Shown here in pieces: positions 34,342-42,196 of a stretch of DNA of 64,000 nt; within the stretch, counting starts at the first letter, position 1; every line of letters starts with the position of its first letter. Both the position numbers and the translations under genes were made by a program. This stretch comes from Chamaesiphon sp041738715 (GTDB taxonomy: Bacteria; Cyanobacteriota; Cyanobacteriia; Cyanobacteriales; Chamaesiphonaceae): positions 1 to 64,000 of the forward strand of contig JBGSPI010000087.1 of assembly GCA_041738715.1 (NCBI GenBank). The letters are read 5' to 3'. The notes under the pieces were generated by a model. It did no database searches, was not told the origin of the DNA, and saw nothing but the letters and a program-made list of their open reading frames with translations.

Positions 34342-37300
34342 TTAAACCACCGCTAGCTCGATAATTTCTGACAACTGATACTCAGGAATTAAATGAGGAT
34401 GCGATAGATCGATTACCGGAAGGTTCTCTAACTCTAATTTAATCCGTCCTTGGAGTTTTGGTAATAATTCTGTCCACTGAATTGGAGCTAATTCACCTGT
34501 TAGAGATATTGTTAGAGATTCAGTGATATCTATATCCTCACTCATCATGATATTCATAACGATCGCAGATATTAGTGCGTTGGCACTCTCAACATCTGGC
34601 ACACCAGTTGTATCGATGATTAAAGTCATTTGACTGACATCAGGGTGTTGAGCTAACTGATAGAAAATCTCCGATAGTTCTTCACCTAATAACTCTTCAT
34701 CAGCTGACCAATCTGGGAAGATAATTAAGTTGATATCTCTTAAACACAAATCATGAATCAGAGTCTCTTGCTTATACTGATCGAACAGTTCTCTGAATAA
34801 ATTGCCGATTTTAGATGAATAAGCTCGACTATCTAGAAAAGCAGGATTGTTCTGAATTTTAGATTTAATCTCATCGATCTTTTGTTTTCGCAACTCTGTA
34901 TTTTTGCCTAGTTCGATCGCCAGTCGAACATAAGACTCTTCACTATTTGCAACCAAACTTTCAATATCTAAAGATTGAACTATTGCTGCACCCATCGCAG
35001 AGCGAAAATTATTTCCACTGCTAGCTACTACTGGCAGATTAACTTGTAAAGGCTCAATTAGTGATGTTGTCCCTGCAAATGGATATGAATCGAGATATAC
35101 ATCAGCAAGCTTAAAATATTCTTTAATATCTTCTCTATTGGGTATAGGCTGAGGATCTAATGCTAATACTCGATCAGGTGAAACTCCATATTGTTTAAAT
35201 ACTTGATGTAGATGGCATTCAAAAGTTCGTTTGGGATAACTATTGGACCAATTCGGGCCAAAGGGGAAGAGCATTAATATTGAATTTGGTACTTCAAAAA
35301 TAATTTTTGCCCAGGCATGCATTAGCTCAGGACTAATTTTAAAGAAGTTAGCCCCAGATGCAAAAACTACTGCATCTCTTGGAATACCAAGCATTTCTTT
35401 TTGACGCAACTTATCCTCTAAAGAATCGACTTTAAAAGTAGATTTAGTTTCATCATCACCGTAACTAAAACAATGGGCAGATCCCGGAATGCGGATTAAC
35501 TTTTCTGAATATTGATCTTGTGCTATTATGGCAGGGTCTGTCAATGTACCAGACAGAAAATAATCCATATGGGCAATACCCGTTGTGACAACAGAGCCAC
35601 CACTGGTCATCTGAACTCTTGCTAGGCGGTGGGTAGCAAGTAGACAGATTTGATTAGTGACTGCAGTAACGTTAGTGGCAACAAACAGTATATCGAGATC
35701 ATCAGCACGAATTAGATTAACTTGCTCTGACAAATCTTGTGGTAACTTTATAAAATAATTGGCGGAAAGACGACAGTATTGCTCTAGTGGGTGATTTGTT
35801 TGCCGAAGTGAATATAAAATCACTTCAAATTCCCGACTGAGATATTCATACAGAGGTAGACTTGCAAATGTTTCGGCTGATGGAGTAAAATGCGATGCTA
35901 AAATGCCAACTCGAATTTTTTTGCGGTTTGTTGTAGGACGCGAAAATTCATAGTCTATTTGATAACCATTACTTCTAAGATACAGATCAATTATTTCTGC
36001 TCTTTTTACATAAATATCTTTGAGATTGTTCTCATTAAAATAAACAGGTATAAAGTTAGCAAATTTGACAAAATAACTGGCTACATTTCGCCAAAATGGA
36101 TCTTCTAAATTATTAACAATAGATGCATGCAGATAATCTACCCAATTTTTAAGGTGTTCATAATAATTATTTGCTGATCCACGTTCCATAAAATAGACTG
36201 GATTAGAAAATAGAAATTTTATATAATCTGGAAGAAACCAGTCGGGGATATGAATCAAGTCATGCTTTAGTGGTAATTTGCTAGAAGAATAATACAGCAT
36301 GCCTGTTAGCAAATTTTGTATTGCTCTCGGCTGATTCAAACCTTTAGAAATATTTAATAGAATGTTGTCTAAGAAATATTTTTCGCTGCTGGTGATTTCA
36401 GTATCTATGATTTCAATATTTATTATATTTTCATAGATTTTTTTGAAATAGTCTGCGTAAAAGCTAGGTATATCACTATCTAAAACATCCAAGCACTTAT
36501 CACTCAGTCTAGTACGTAGATGTCGTATATTTGCAATAATTCTTTGGCTATTTGGTTGTTTTTGATATTCTATAATCTGTGTGTTTAGTTCGTCTAATAA
36601 CTTGTTTATTGATTCTTCATCAAATGAATTTTTACCCGAAGTATACTGTGATAATTCGCTATTACCATTTGTCGGCACACTTGCAAAACTAGTCTCTATA
36701 TTCAAATTACGACTGTTCGAGTTCAAGTATGGCTTTACTACCTGTAACTTAGCAATTACGTGAATTACTTGATTTTCAGATTCCTCTGAATCGAGATGTA
36801 AAATCTTAAATTCACCTTTGAAGCCATATCTTTTGCACAGTTGTAGGTAAGCAGGGAATTCAACACAATAGTACATAAAAGAGTTGATATTCCAAAAACT
36901 AACATGAGTTGGGTCTTGAAAAGCTCCTCTTCCATCTGTTGATGGTACCCGAATATCAACTAAGGCACCATCCTTACAAATTCTCCAGATTTCATTCATT
37001 GTATGCAATCTGTCATGAAGATGCTCGATTGAATCATGTGCTTTGATTTCATCGACGCTGTTGTCTTCAAACGGAAATTTCTGATTTAAATCTGCGACAA
37101 TATCTACGTTAGGACCAGGACAAACGTCAACACCACAAAAATCAGAATCCTTATTTTCACCACATCCCAAATCAACTCGAAGTAACTTATTTTTCTTTGA
37201 GTAACTCGATGTACTCATTTGTGTTGAGAATGATTTAATTGGTAGTTTAAATTCAGTACTTGAAGTGTATAAAGAGCATTTTTTATTTATGTAGTCATCA

Positions 37301-38052
37301 AACTTTTGACTTAAAATTCCACTCTCTGCGGTACTCTTCATTTGAGAATCTTTGAAAACCCTATATTTTTGGTATTTCAATTCCTCTATACCATCAGTGC
37401 TCTGCCAAGTTATGCCATTAACTATTGGTGCTTTACCAGCAGGGAGATGAATACCAATATTCTCATCTTCCATATAAGCATTCAGTAGTCCCGAAAGTGA
37501 TACTCTAAAGCTGTAATCACAATCTTCAAATCCGTACAGACCATAATCCTCACACCAATATCCCAAAATTCTATGAGTACGCTTAGGAATTAGAAAGCAA
37601 GCACCTCCAATATTACCCTTCTCCTTGATTCTTACTTGATAATTACCGAAATATCTTATGGGATAACTATTTTGTTCAAAGTTATAGCCGATTACACCAA
37701 TGCTTGGGACAGCATCAATCACAGACACTAAATTTGAAAGCCAGTTATTTTTTTCAATAACAATGTCATTATCATACTTCAAATAATAATCTGCTTCTGG
37801 TTCTTGTTTCCAAGCTAAGTTGGAAGCCTTTGCGACACCAATATTATTTTCTAGCAAAACAACATTCTTGACGATTTTTATTTCTTGTAATTCTCGCAAG
37901 TATTCTTGAGTTCCATCAGTACTTCCATTGTCAACAATTGTAATGATGTGAGGATGAGTTGTATGTTTTATAATCGATGCTATTGCCTGCTTGGTAAAGT
38001 CTAGTCGATTAAATGTAACTATGCCGATATTTACATATTTACTGGTCATCAT
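34342..38052 (-). CDS. GT2 glycosyltransferase / methyltransferase / OGT-like multidomain protein
   Basis: A 1236-residue chimera. Residues 1-230 are a GT2 glycosyltransferase (IGIVTFNRLDFTKQAIAS, VDNGSTDGT, and DXD-like KYDNDIVI). Residues about 285-435 are a class I methyltransferase (LLRVDLGCGENKD, acidic VDIVADL). A 250-residue linker follows. Residues about 705-1110 resemble the catalytic part of O-GlcNAc transferase/SPINDLY proteins (IRVGILASHF, VVFASGANFFKISPE, DVYLDSYPFAGTTSLIEPL). About 120 residues of unassigned C-terminal domain end the protein. It probably decorates a cell-surface polysaccharide or protein. The gene is AT-richer than its neighbours, suggesting acquisition, and stands alone. 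Confidence 0.82.
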   Translation of the reverse strand: MMTSKYVNIGIVTFNRLDFTKQAIASIIKHTTHPHIITIVDNGSTDGTQEYLRELQEIKIVKNVVLLENNIGVAKASNLAWKQEPEADYYLKYDNDIVIEKNNWLSNLVSVIDAVPSIGVIGYNFEQNSYPIRYFGNYQVRIKEKGNIGGACFLIPKRTHRILGYWCEDYGLYGFEDCDYSFRVSLSGLLNAYMEDENIGIHLPAGKAPIVNGITWQSTDGIEELKYQKYRVFKDSQMKSTAESGILSQKFDDYINKKCSLYTSSTEFKLPIKSFSTQMSTSSYSKKNKLLRVDLGCGENKDSDFCGVDVCPGPNVDIVADLNQKFPFEDNSVDEIKAHDSIEHLHDRLHTMNEIWRICKDGALVDIRVPSTDGRGAFQDPTHVSFWNINSFMYYCVEFPAYLQLCKRYGFKGEFKILHLDSEESENQVIHVIAKLQVVKPYLNSNSRNLNIETSFASVPTNGNSELSQYTSGKNSFDEESINKLLDELNTQIIEYQKQPNSQRIIANIRHLRTRLSDKCLDVLDSDIPSFYADYFKKIYENIINIEIIDTEITSSEKYFLDNILLNISKGLNQPRAIQNLLTGMLYYSSSKLPLKHDLIHIPDWFLPDYIKFLFSNPVYFMERGSANNYYEHLKNWVDYLHASIVNNLEDPFWRNVASYFVKFANFIPVYFNENNLKDIYVKRAEIIDLYLRSNGYQIDYEFSRPTTNRKKIRVGILASHFTPSAETFASLPLYEYLSREFEVILYSLRQTNHPLEQYCRLSANYFIKLPQDLSEQVNLIRADDLDILFVATNVTAVTNQICLLATHRLARVQMTSGGSVVTTGIAHMDYFLSGTLTDPAIIAQDQYSEKLIRIPGSAHCFSYGDDETKSTFKVDSLEDKLRQKEMLGIPRDAVVFASGANFFKISPELMHAWAKIIFEVPNSILMLFPFGPNWSNSYPKRTFECHLHQVFKQYGVSPDRVLALDPQPIPNREDIKEYFKLADVYLDSYPFAGTTSLIEPLQVNLPVVASSGNNFRSAMGAAIVQSLDIESLVANSEESYVRLAIELGKNTELRKQKIDEIKSKIQNNPAFLDSRAYSSKIGNLFRELFDQYKQETLIHDLCLRDINLIIFPDWSADEELLGEELSEIFYQLAQHPDVSQMTLIIDTTGVPDVESANALISAIVMNIMMSEDIDITESLTISLTGELAPIQWTELLPKLQGRIKLELENLPVIDLSHPHLIPEYQLSEIIELAVV

Positions 38053-38187
38053 TATAAAACTTAATTATTGAGTTGTTACGTGAATTATTTTACACTTAAA
38101 ATAAGTGAAGCAGCTACTGTTGAAGATCGAGTTTGAAATGCCTATTAATTTATGTGTTTATGATATGAAATGAAATGATCACCTATA

Positions 38188-38300
38188 TTTGCTCGACCTA
38201 TTTTTGGTTGGTTGTCTTTACAGTACCCACTTTTTTAGTCTCAGCGATCATTTTATCGATCCCTACTAGAAATTATTTTGCTTATTTTGAGGATTGGCTT
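38188..38300 (-). pseudogene. Degraded duplicate of the 3' end of the 38572 gene
   Basis: This stretch matches 38600-38700 at most positions, including an identical block CCCACTTTTTTAGTCTCAGC and the following GATC(A/G)TTTTATCGAT. The matching part of the neighbour encodes the C-terminal residues around LLGAIDKTIAETKKVGTLKP. Small insertions and substitutions disrupt the copy, which has no start or upstream coding part. It looks like a remnant of a partial tandem duplication. Confidence 0.65.
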
Positions 38301-38372
38301 CCATAAAATCCAGGGATTAACGATTGCAACTTGACAATCCATGAAATCATCGACGTTTCGAGAAGGATCTTC

Positions 38373-38559
38373 ATGATTACTCTGCTTCAAAGTTGGGAGG
38401 CGATCTCACTCATCGCATCTCTGGGGGGTGTCGTTCTAGCCGTCGGGTCATATTTGGTTCTATCTGGTAAATGGTGATGTGAGACATGACAGAAAACTGG
38501 ATAAGTTAGTTGAAGACAAAACACGTTTCATAGAACTTGCACAAAAACTAAACCCTTGA
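38373..38559 (+). pseudogene. Candidate small membrane protein gene with disrupted frame
   Basis: An ATG at 38373, preceded by AAGGA, opens a 34-residue frame with one hydrophobic segment (LIASLGGVVLAVGSYLVL) ending SGKW and TGA at 38475. Immediately after, the +1 frame continues with RHDRKLDKLVEDKTRFIELA and QKLNP, an amphipathic, coiled-coil-like tail ending at 38559. Together they resemble one about 60-residue single-span protein split by a short indel. It could instead be an intact 34-residue protein. Not recognised as a photosystem or cytochrome subunit. Confidence 0.35.
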
Positions 38560-38571
38560 CTTTACTAGCAA

Positions 38572-38994
38572 CTACTTGGATGTTTTCGGTGGTTGCTTTT
38601 GCTCGGTTGGTTTTAGAGTGCCCACTTTTTTAGTCTCAGCGATCGTTTTATCGATCGCGCCTAGCAATTCTTTGTACTGCTTATTTTTTGGATTGGTTTT
38701 TACTAGTTCTTCGATCGTCTTTTTCACTCCCTGCGCGTCGCCCTGCTGAATGCGGATGCGCCAGATTTCGATCGCGCCTTGTAGTGCGGTGGCATTACTG
38801 GGTTCTCTTTTCAAGACACTGAGAAAACCTTTCTCTTGGGCTGCAAGTTGGGCATTCTGAGATTGGGCAGGGCTTTCTACTGCCGGTTGATTGATCGAAC
38901 TGGCGATCAATCCGCCCAATCCAGCCAAGCTAGAACCGAGAAAGGCGATGCCTGAAATGAGTACTACTACCTTAGTTGCTTTTTTCTGCTGCAT
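38572..38994 (-). CDS. Small TPR-like protein with N-terminal membrane anchor
   Basis: A 140-residue protein. Residues 8-32 are hydrophobic (VVVLISGIAFLGSSLAGLGG), acting as signal anchor. The rest consists of about two TPR-like helix pairs (FLSVLKREPSNATALQGAIE and VKKTIEELVKTNPKNKQYK) and a basic, Gln/Lys/Pro-rich tail. It is probably exposed outside the cytoplasm and acts as an interaction module. A degraded copy of its 3' end lies just downstream at 38188-38300. Confidence 0.7.
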   Translation of the reverse strand: MQQKKATKVVVLISGIAFLGSSLAGLGGLIASSINQPAVESPAQSQNAQLAAQEKGFLSVLKREPSNATALQGAIEIWRIRIQQGDAQGVKKTIEELVKTNPKNKQYKELLGAIDKTIAETKKVGTLKPTEQKQPPKTSK

Positions 38995-39099
38995 AGTCCA
39001 CTCCGGTTTCTTCTAGATATTTGTACTTTGCTCACACTTTCTCTAAGTTACCAACTTTCGACTGTTAACTATCATTTTGTCTCCAAAGTTAGCCGATTT

Positions 39100-39933
39100 A
39101 TGTCCATATCTATTTCAAATCCCACCGACGGTAAGATCATCGCCAAAGCCTCATTAGTTTGGCAGCAGGTAAGATCGATCTCCTGCGTAGTAGCCGCATT
39201 CACCCTCGCCGTCTCACTCCAAACCCCACAGCTAGCCAAGCTTAAACAACAAAACAAGACTTTCACCAAAGCCGATCTCGAACAGCAGGAAGCCAGAACG
39301 AAAACTCAATTGTCTCTCATCAAATTTTTGCCGAGCTTTGGATTCAATAACTTGGTGGCTAATTGGTATTTTATCGATTTTCTCCAATATTTTGGTGATA
39401 GTGAGGTGCGAAAGCAGGCGGGTTATAGTACTGCGATCGATTATTTTGATGTGATTCTCGATCGAGATCCCCGCTTCCTCTATGGTTATTACTATCTCTC
39501 TAATACGGCATCTCTCTATGCTGGGCAACCAGAAAAATCAGTAGAATTAATGAATCGGGGTTTAAAATCATTTACGCCACGCATTCCCGATCGCGGCTAT
39601 TATATTTGGCGACTCAAGGCCGTAGATGAGTTACTATTCTTAGGTAGAGTACCTGATGCCCAAAGATCGATGCTGACTGCGGCTCAATGGGCGAGACAGT
39701 ACCCCGATCAAGAAGGTCAAAATGTTGCCCAAATTTCGCAAAACACCGCTACCTATCTAGCTCGTAACCCCAATAGCAAGCAGGCGCAATTCGATGCTTG
39801 GAATATGGTGTTAAATGCAGCAGTAGATCGACCAGTAATTGACAGATCGATCGCAGAAATTAGGGCACTTGGTGGTAAGGTGACAACTGGTGCCGACGGG
39901 CAATTAAAAGTTGAGGCTCCGGCTATGGATTAG
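39100..39933 (+). CDS. Conserved cyanobacterial membrane-anchored protein, TPR-like
   Basis: About 277 residues from the ATG at 39100; an in-frame start at 39028 would add 24 residues with no family-like character. An N-terminal hydrophobic stretch (ISCVVAAFTLAVSLQ) is followed by a helical body with the repeated pattern of TPR proteins: AIDYFDVILDRDPRFLYGYY, then KSVELMNRGLKSF and QRSMLTAAQWARQYPDQ. No catalytic motif is visible. It ends six bases before the sucC-like start, so these genes may be co-transcribed. Confidence 0.7.
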   Translation: MSISISNPTDGKIIAKASLVWQQVRSISCVVAAFTLAVSLQTPQLAKLKQQNKTFTKADLEQQEARTKTQLSLIKFLPSFGFNNLVANWYFIDFLQYFGDSEVRKQAGYSTAIDYFDVILDRDPRFLYGYYYLSNTASLYAGQPEKSVELMNRGLKSFTPRIPDRGYYIWRLKAVDELLFLGRVPDAQRSMLTAAQWARQYPDQEGQNVAQISQNTATYLARNPNSKQAQFDAWNMVLNAAVDRPVIDRSIAEIRALGGKVTTGADGQLKVEAPAMD

Positions 39934-39938
39934 AGATT

Positions 39939-41015
39939 ATGGACTTACTAGAGTATCAAGCCAAAGAATTATTCAGCCAGATTGGGATTCCGGTATTACC
40001 ATCCCAGCGGATCGATCGACCGACAGATTTGAAGGCTTTACGGATTCCTTATCCGGTAGTATTAAAGTCTCAAGTCAGTGTCGGCAGTCGGGGCAAGGCT
40101 GGTGGGATTAGATTTGTCGAGAATACCATCGATGCAATCTCTGCCGCCCGGACAATCTTTAATCTACCGATTTTGGGTGAATATCCCCAGGTACTATTAG
40201 CTGAGGCTAAATATAATACCAGTCGGGAATTCTACTTGGCGATCGTCATTGACAGATTAGCCTGTCGACCAGTTTTGCTAGGATCGAGTGACGGGGGGAT
40301 GAATATCAATGCTGTCTTGAGTCAAATTCAGCAGGTAGTTGTCTATGAGGAGTTTTCACCATTTTATGCCCGCCGGCTGGCACTGAAAATGGGACTCCAG
40401 GGGGATTTGATGCTGGCGGTGAGTGATATCATCGAAAAGATGTACATGTTAATGCAGTCCCACGATTTGGATTTGGTGGAGATTAATCCACTGGGGATCG
40501 ATAATCAAGGTGGGGTAATGGCACTCGATGGCAAAATTAGTGTCAACCGTTATGCAGTGGGTAGACACCCACACCTGCGGCAATGGGATGTTGTCGATGT
40601 CGCTAGCGATCGATTGCAAACATTATCTCCCCTATTTCCGGGGAATGGTAATATCAGCATTCTTTGTAGTGGTACTGGGTTAGCATTGGCGATGCTCGAT
40701 GGTATCGCTCAAGGTGGAGGACAAGTAGCACAATGTATCGTCGTCGATCCGGCTCGCTCCAATGAAATTCAAATTGCCCTCGATCGCATCCGCTCCTCGG
40801 CGGTGGACGTTTTATTGATAAATTTAGTGGGTAGCAATCTGGACAGTTGCCAACAGGTACTTCAGTATCTCCCCCACGATCAGAATTTGACAATTATCTG
40901 GCGGATCTTAGAACACGATCGAGATCGACTCGCAGGATTACTACCATTATCAGTTAAGCTCATCACCGATCTCGATCTCGCCATCTCTCAAGCCCTCACA
41001 ATCGCTAAAGAGTAG
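39939..41015 (+). CDS. sucC: Succinate-CoA ligase beta-subunit homologue
   Basis: An ATP-grasp protein of 358 residues, shorter than the usual 385-400. The N-terminal half has the family start MDLLEYQAKELFSQIGIPVL, the nucleotide loop SVGSRGKAGGI, LLAEAKYNTSREFYLAIV and EINPLG. The C-terminal CoA-ligase-type domain (PGNGNISILCSGTGLALAML) follows. It would make succinyl-CoA from succinate in the partial TCA cycle with the alpha homologue at 41160. That partner lacks the phosphohistidine, so activity of the pair is uncertain. Confidence 0.85.
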   Translation: MDLLEYQAKELFSQIGIPVLPSQRIDRPTDLKALRIPYPVVLKSQVSVGSRGKAGGIRFVENTIDAISAARTIFNLPILGEYPQVLLAEAKYNTSREFYLAIVIDRLACRPVLLGSSDGGMNINAVLSQIQQVVVYEEFSPFYARRLALKMGLQGDLMLAVSDIIEKMYMLMQSHDLDLVEINPLGIDNQGGVMALDGKISVNRYAVGRHPHLRQWDVVDVASDRLQTLSPLFPGNGNISILCSGTGLALAMLDGIAQGGGQVAQCIVVDPARSNEIQIALDRIRSSAVDVLLINLVGSNLDSCQQVLQYLPHDQNLTIIWRILEHDRDRLAGLLPLSVKLITDLDLAISQALTIAKE

Positions 41016-41048
41016 TTTAGGCTCTAGTCTCTAGGCTTGAGGATGCTA

Positions 41049-41157
41049 GCGTCCTGTTTTCCCCCTTTCCCCTTTCCCCTGGTTGCCGAGCGGAGTCGTT
41101 CGCGAAGCGTCTGCCTCAGCAGAGGCATCCCCTTTCCCCTTTCCCCTTTCCCCTAAC
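41049..41157. repeat. Pyrimidine array interrupted by a palindromic repeat
   Basis: Between the two ligase genes CCCCTTT units run from about 41060 to 41088 and again from 41138 to 41156. They are interrupted by a roughly 49-base insert starting GGTTGCCGAGCGGAGTCG and containing GCTTCGC-type and TGCCTCAGCAGAGGCA hairpins. The same kinds of words (GAGGCAGAGGCTAC, GCGAAGC) appear at 25900-25960 and 52206-52365. Confidence 0.75.
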
Positions 41158-41159
41158 CC

Positions 41160-42083
41160 ATGACAATCGACCTCCAACTTGACAGTCGCGTTATCATTCA
41201 AGGACTGGATAACCCCCTAGCTAAAGCGGCAATCCAGCAAATGCAAATCTATGGTACGAATATTGTAGGTGTTATTAGTGCTGGACAAGGCGGTCAAAAA
41301 CTTGGCGACTTGCCGATATTTGACTTGGTAGAGCAGGCGCAAGTAGAGTTAGGCTCGATCGATACCAGTCTAATTTTCGTACCTGCTTATGAAGTGCTAG
41401 ATGCTGCTCTCGAAGCAATTGCCGCCGGAATTGGACAACTAATTATTGTGACACGAGGTGTTCCACCACTGGATCTGATCCGACTCTGGCGGCAAGCTAG
41501 TATGACTAATACATTAATTTTAGGTTCGGGGAGTGCTGGAATCATCGTCCCCCATCGGTTATTACTTGGTATCTATCAACCACAAATGTTTAGCCCTGGC
41601 AAAGTAGCGATCGTCAGTCGTAATCAGAGCCTAACAGCGGAAATCGCCAGTGTATTAAATCATGCTAATTTAGGTCAATCGATCGTCATTCATATCGGTA
41701 GCGATCAGCTAGTTGGCTCCTCCTGTCGCCGTTGGCTCGAATGGTTGCAATCAGACCCTTTAACTGAATCAATCGTCCTTGTTGGCGATATTTGCTGGGA
41801 ATCCGAAGCTGCTACAGCCGCTTATTTCATCGAACAAAGAGGGAAACCAATTGTTGCTTATTTGGCAGGGATTCACGCGAATACACCTCAACCACTAACA
41901 GATGCCGCGATCGTGCTAAGTCATACCCTCTCGAAACCGATTTATGATGGAGACACAATCCAGCAACGGATCGAAACCTATAAACGGGCAAAAATACCAG
42001 TTGCTAAAAAAATTAGTCAAATTCCCCACCTGCTCAAAAAGTCGTCCGCAGATGCTGCCAAGCTGACGAAAACAGCCCAATAG
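41160..42083 (+). CDS. sucD: Succinate-CoA ligase alpha-subunit homologue lacking the catalytic histidine
   Basis: A 307-residue Rossmann-fold protein of the SucD family. Matches are clear along its length: YGTNIVGVISAGQGGQKLG, FVPAYEVLDAALEAIAAGI, VPPLDLIRLWRQA, and the end RAKIPVAKKISQIPHLLKK. At the position where active subunits carry RMGHAG, with the phosphorylated His, this sequence reads QPLTDAAIVL, placing Asp opposite His. The upstream GEIGG loop is GDICW, and PNSPG is GSGSAG. The protein therefore may not carry the phosphoryl intermediate. It could be inactive, regulatory or have changed substrate. Confidence 0.8.
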   Translation: MTIDLQLDSRVIIQGLDNPLAKAAIQQMQIYGTNIVGVISAGQGGQKLGDLPIFDLVEQAQVELGSIDTSLIFVPAYEVLDAALEAIAAGIGQLIIVTRGVPPLDLIRLWRQASMTNTLILGSGSAGIIVPHRLLLGIYQPQMFSPGKVAIVSRNQSLTAEIASVLNHANLGQSIVIHIGSDQLVGSSCRRWLEWLQSDPLTESIVLVGDICWESEAATAAYFIEQRGKPIVAYLAGIHANTPQPLTDAAIVLSHTLSKPIYDGDTIQQRIETYKRAKIPVAKKISQIPHLLKKSSADAAKLTKTAQ

Positions 42084-42153
42084 TTCTACCGCTAAGTGTG
42101 AAAATTGGGAAAAGTTATAAACAGCTAGTTGCTAGTTACTTTTGACAGAGCTA

Positions 42154-42183
42154 AGGAGGGGCAATTCATTAATTGCCCCTCCT
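42154..42183. terminator. Bidirectional terminator hairpin
   Basis: AGGAGGGGCAATT pairs perfectly (13 bp) with AATTGCCCCTCCT around the loop CATT. It lies 70 bases after the sucD-like stop and 14 bases from the stop of the convergent ABC permease gene, so it can serve both directions. Confidence 0.8.
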
Positions 42184-42196
42184 GGAGAAAGAGTGC

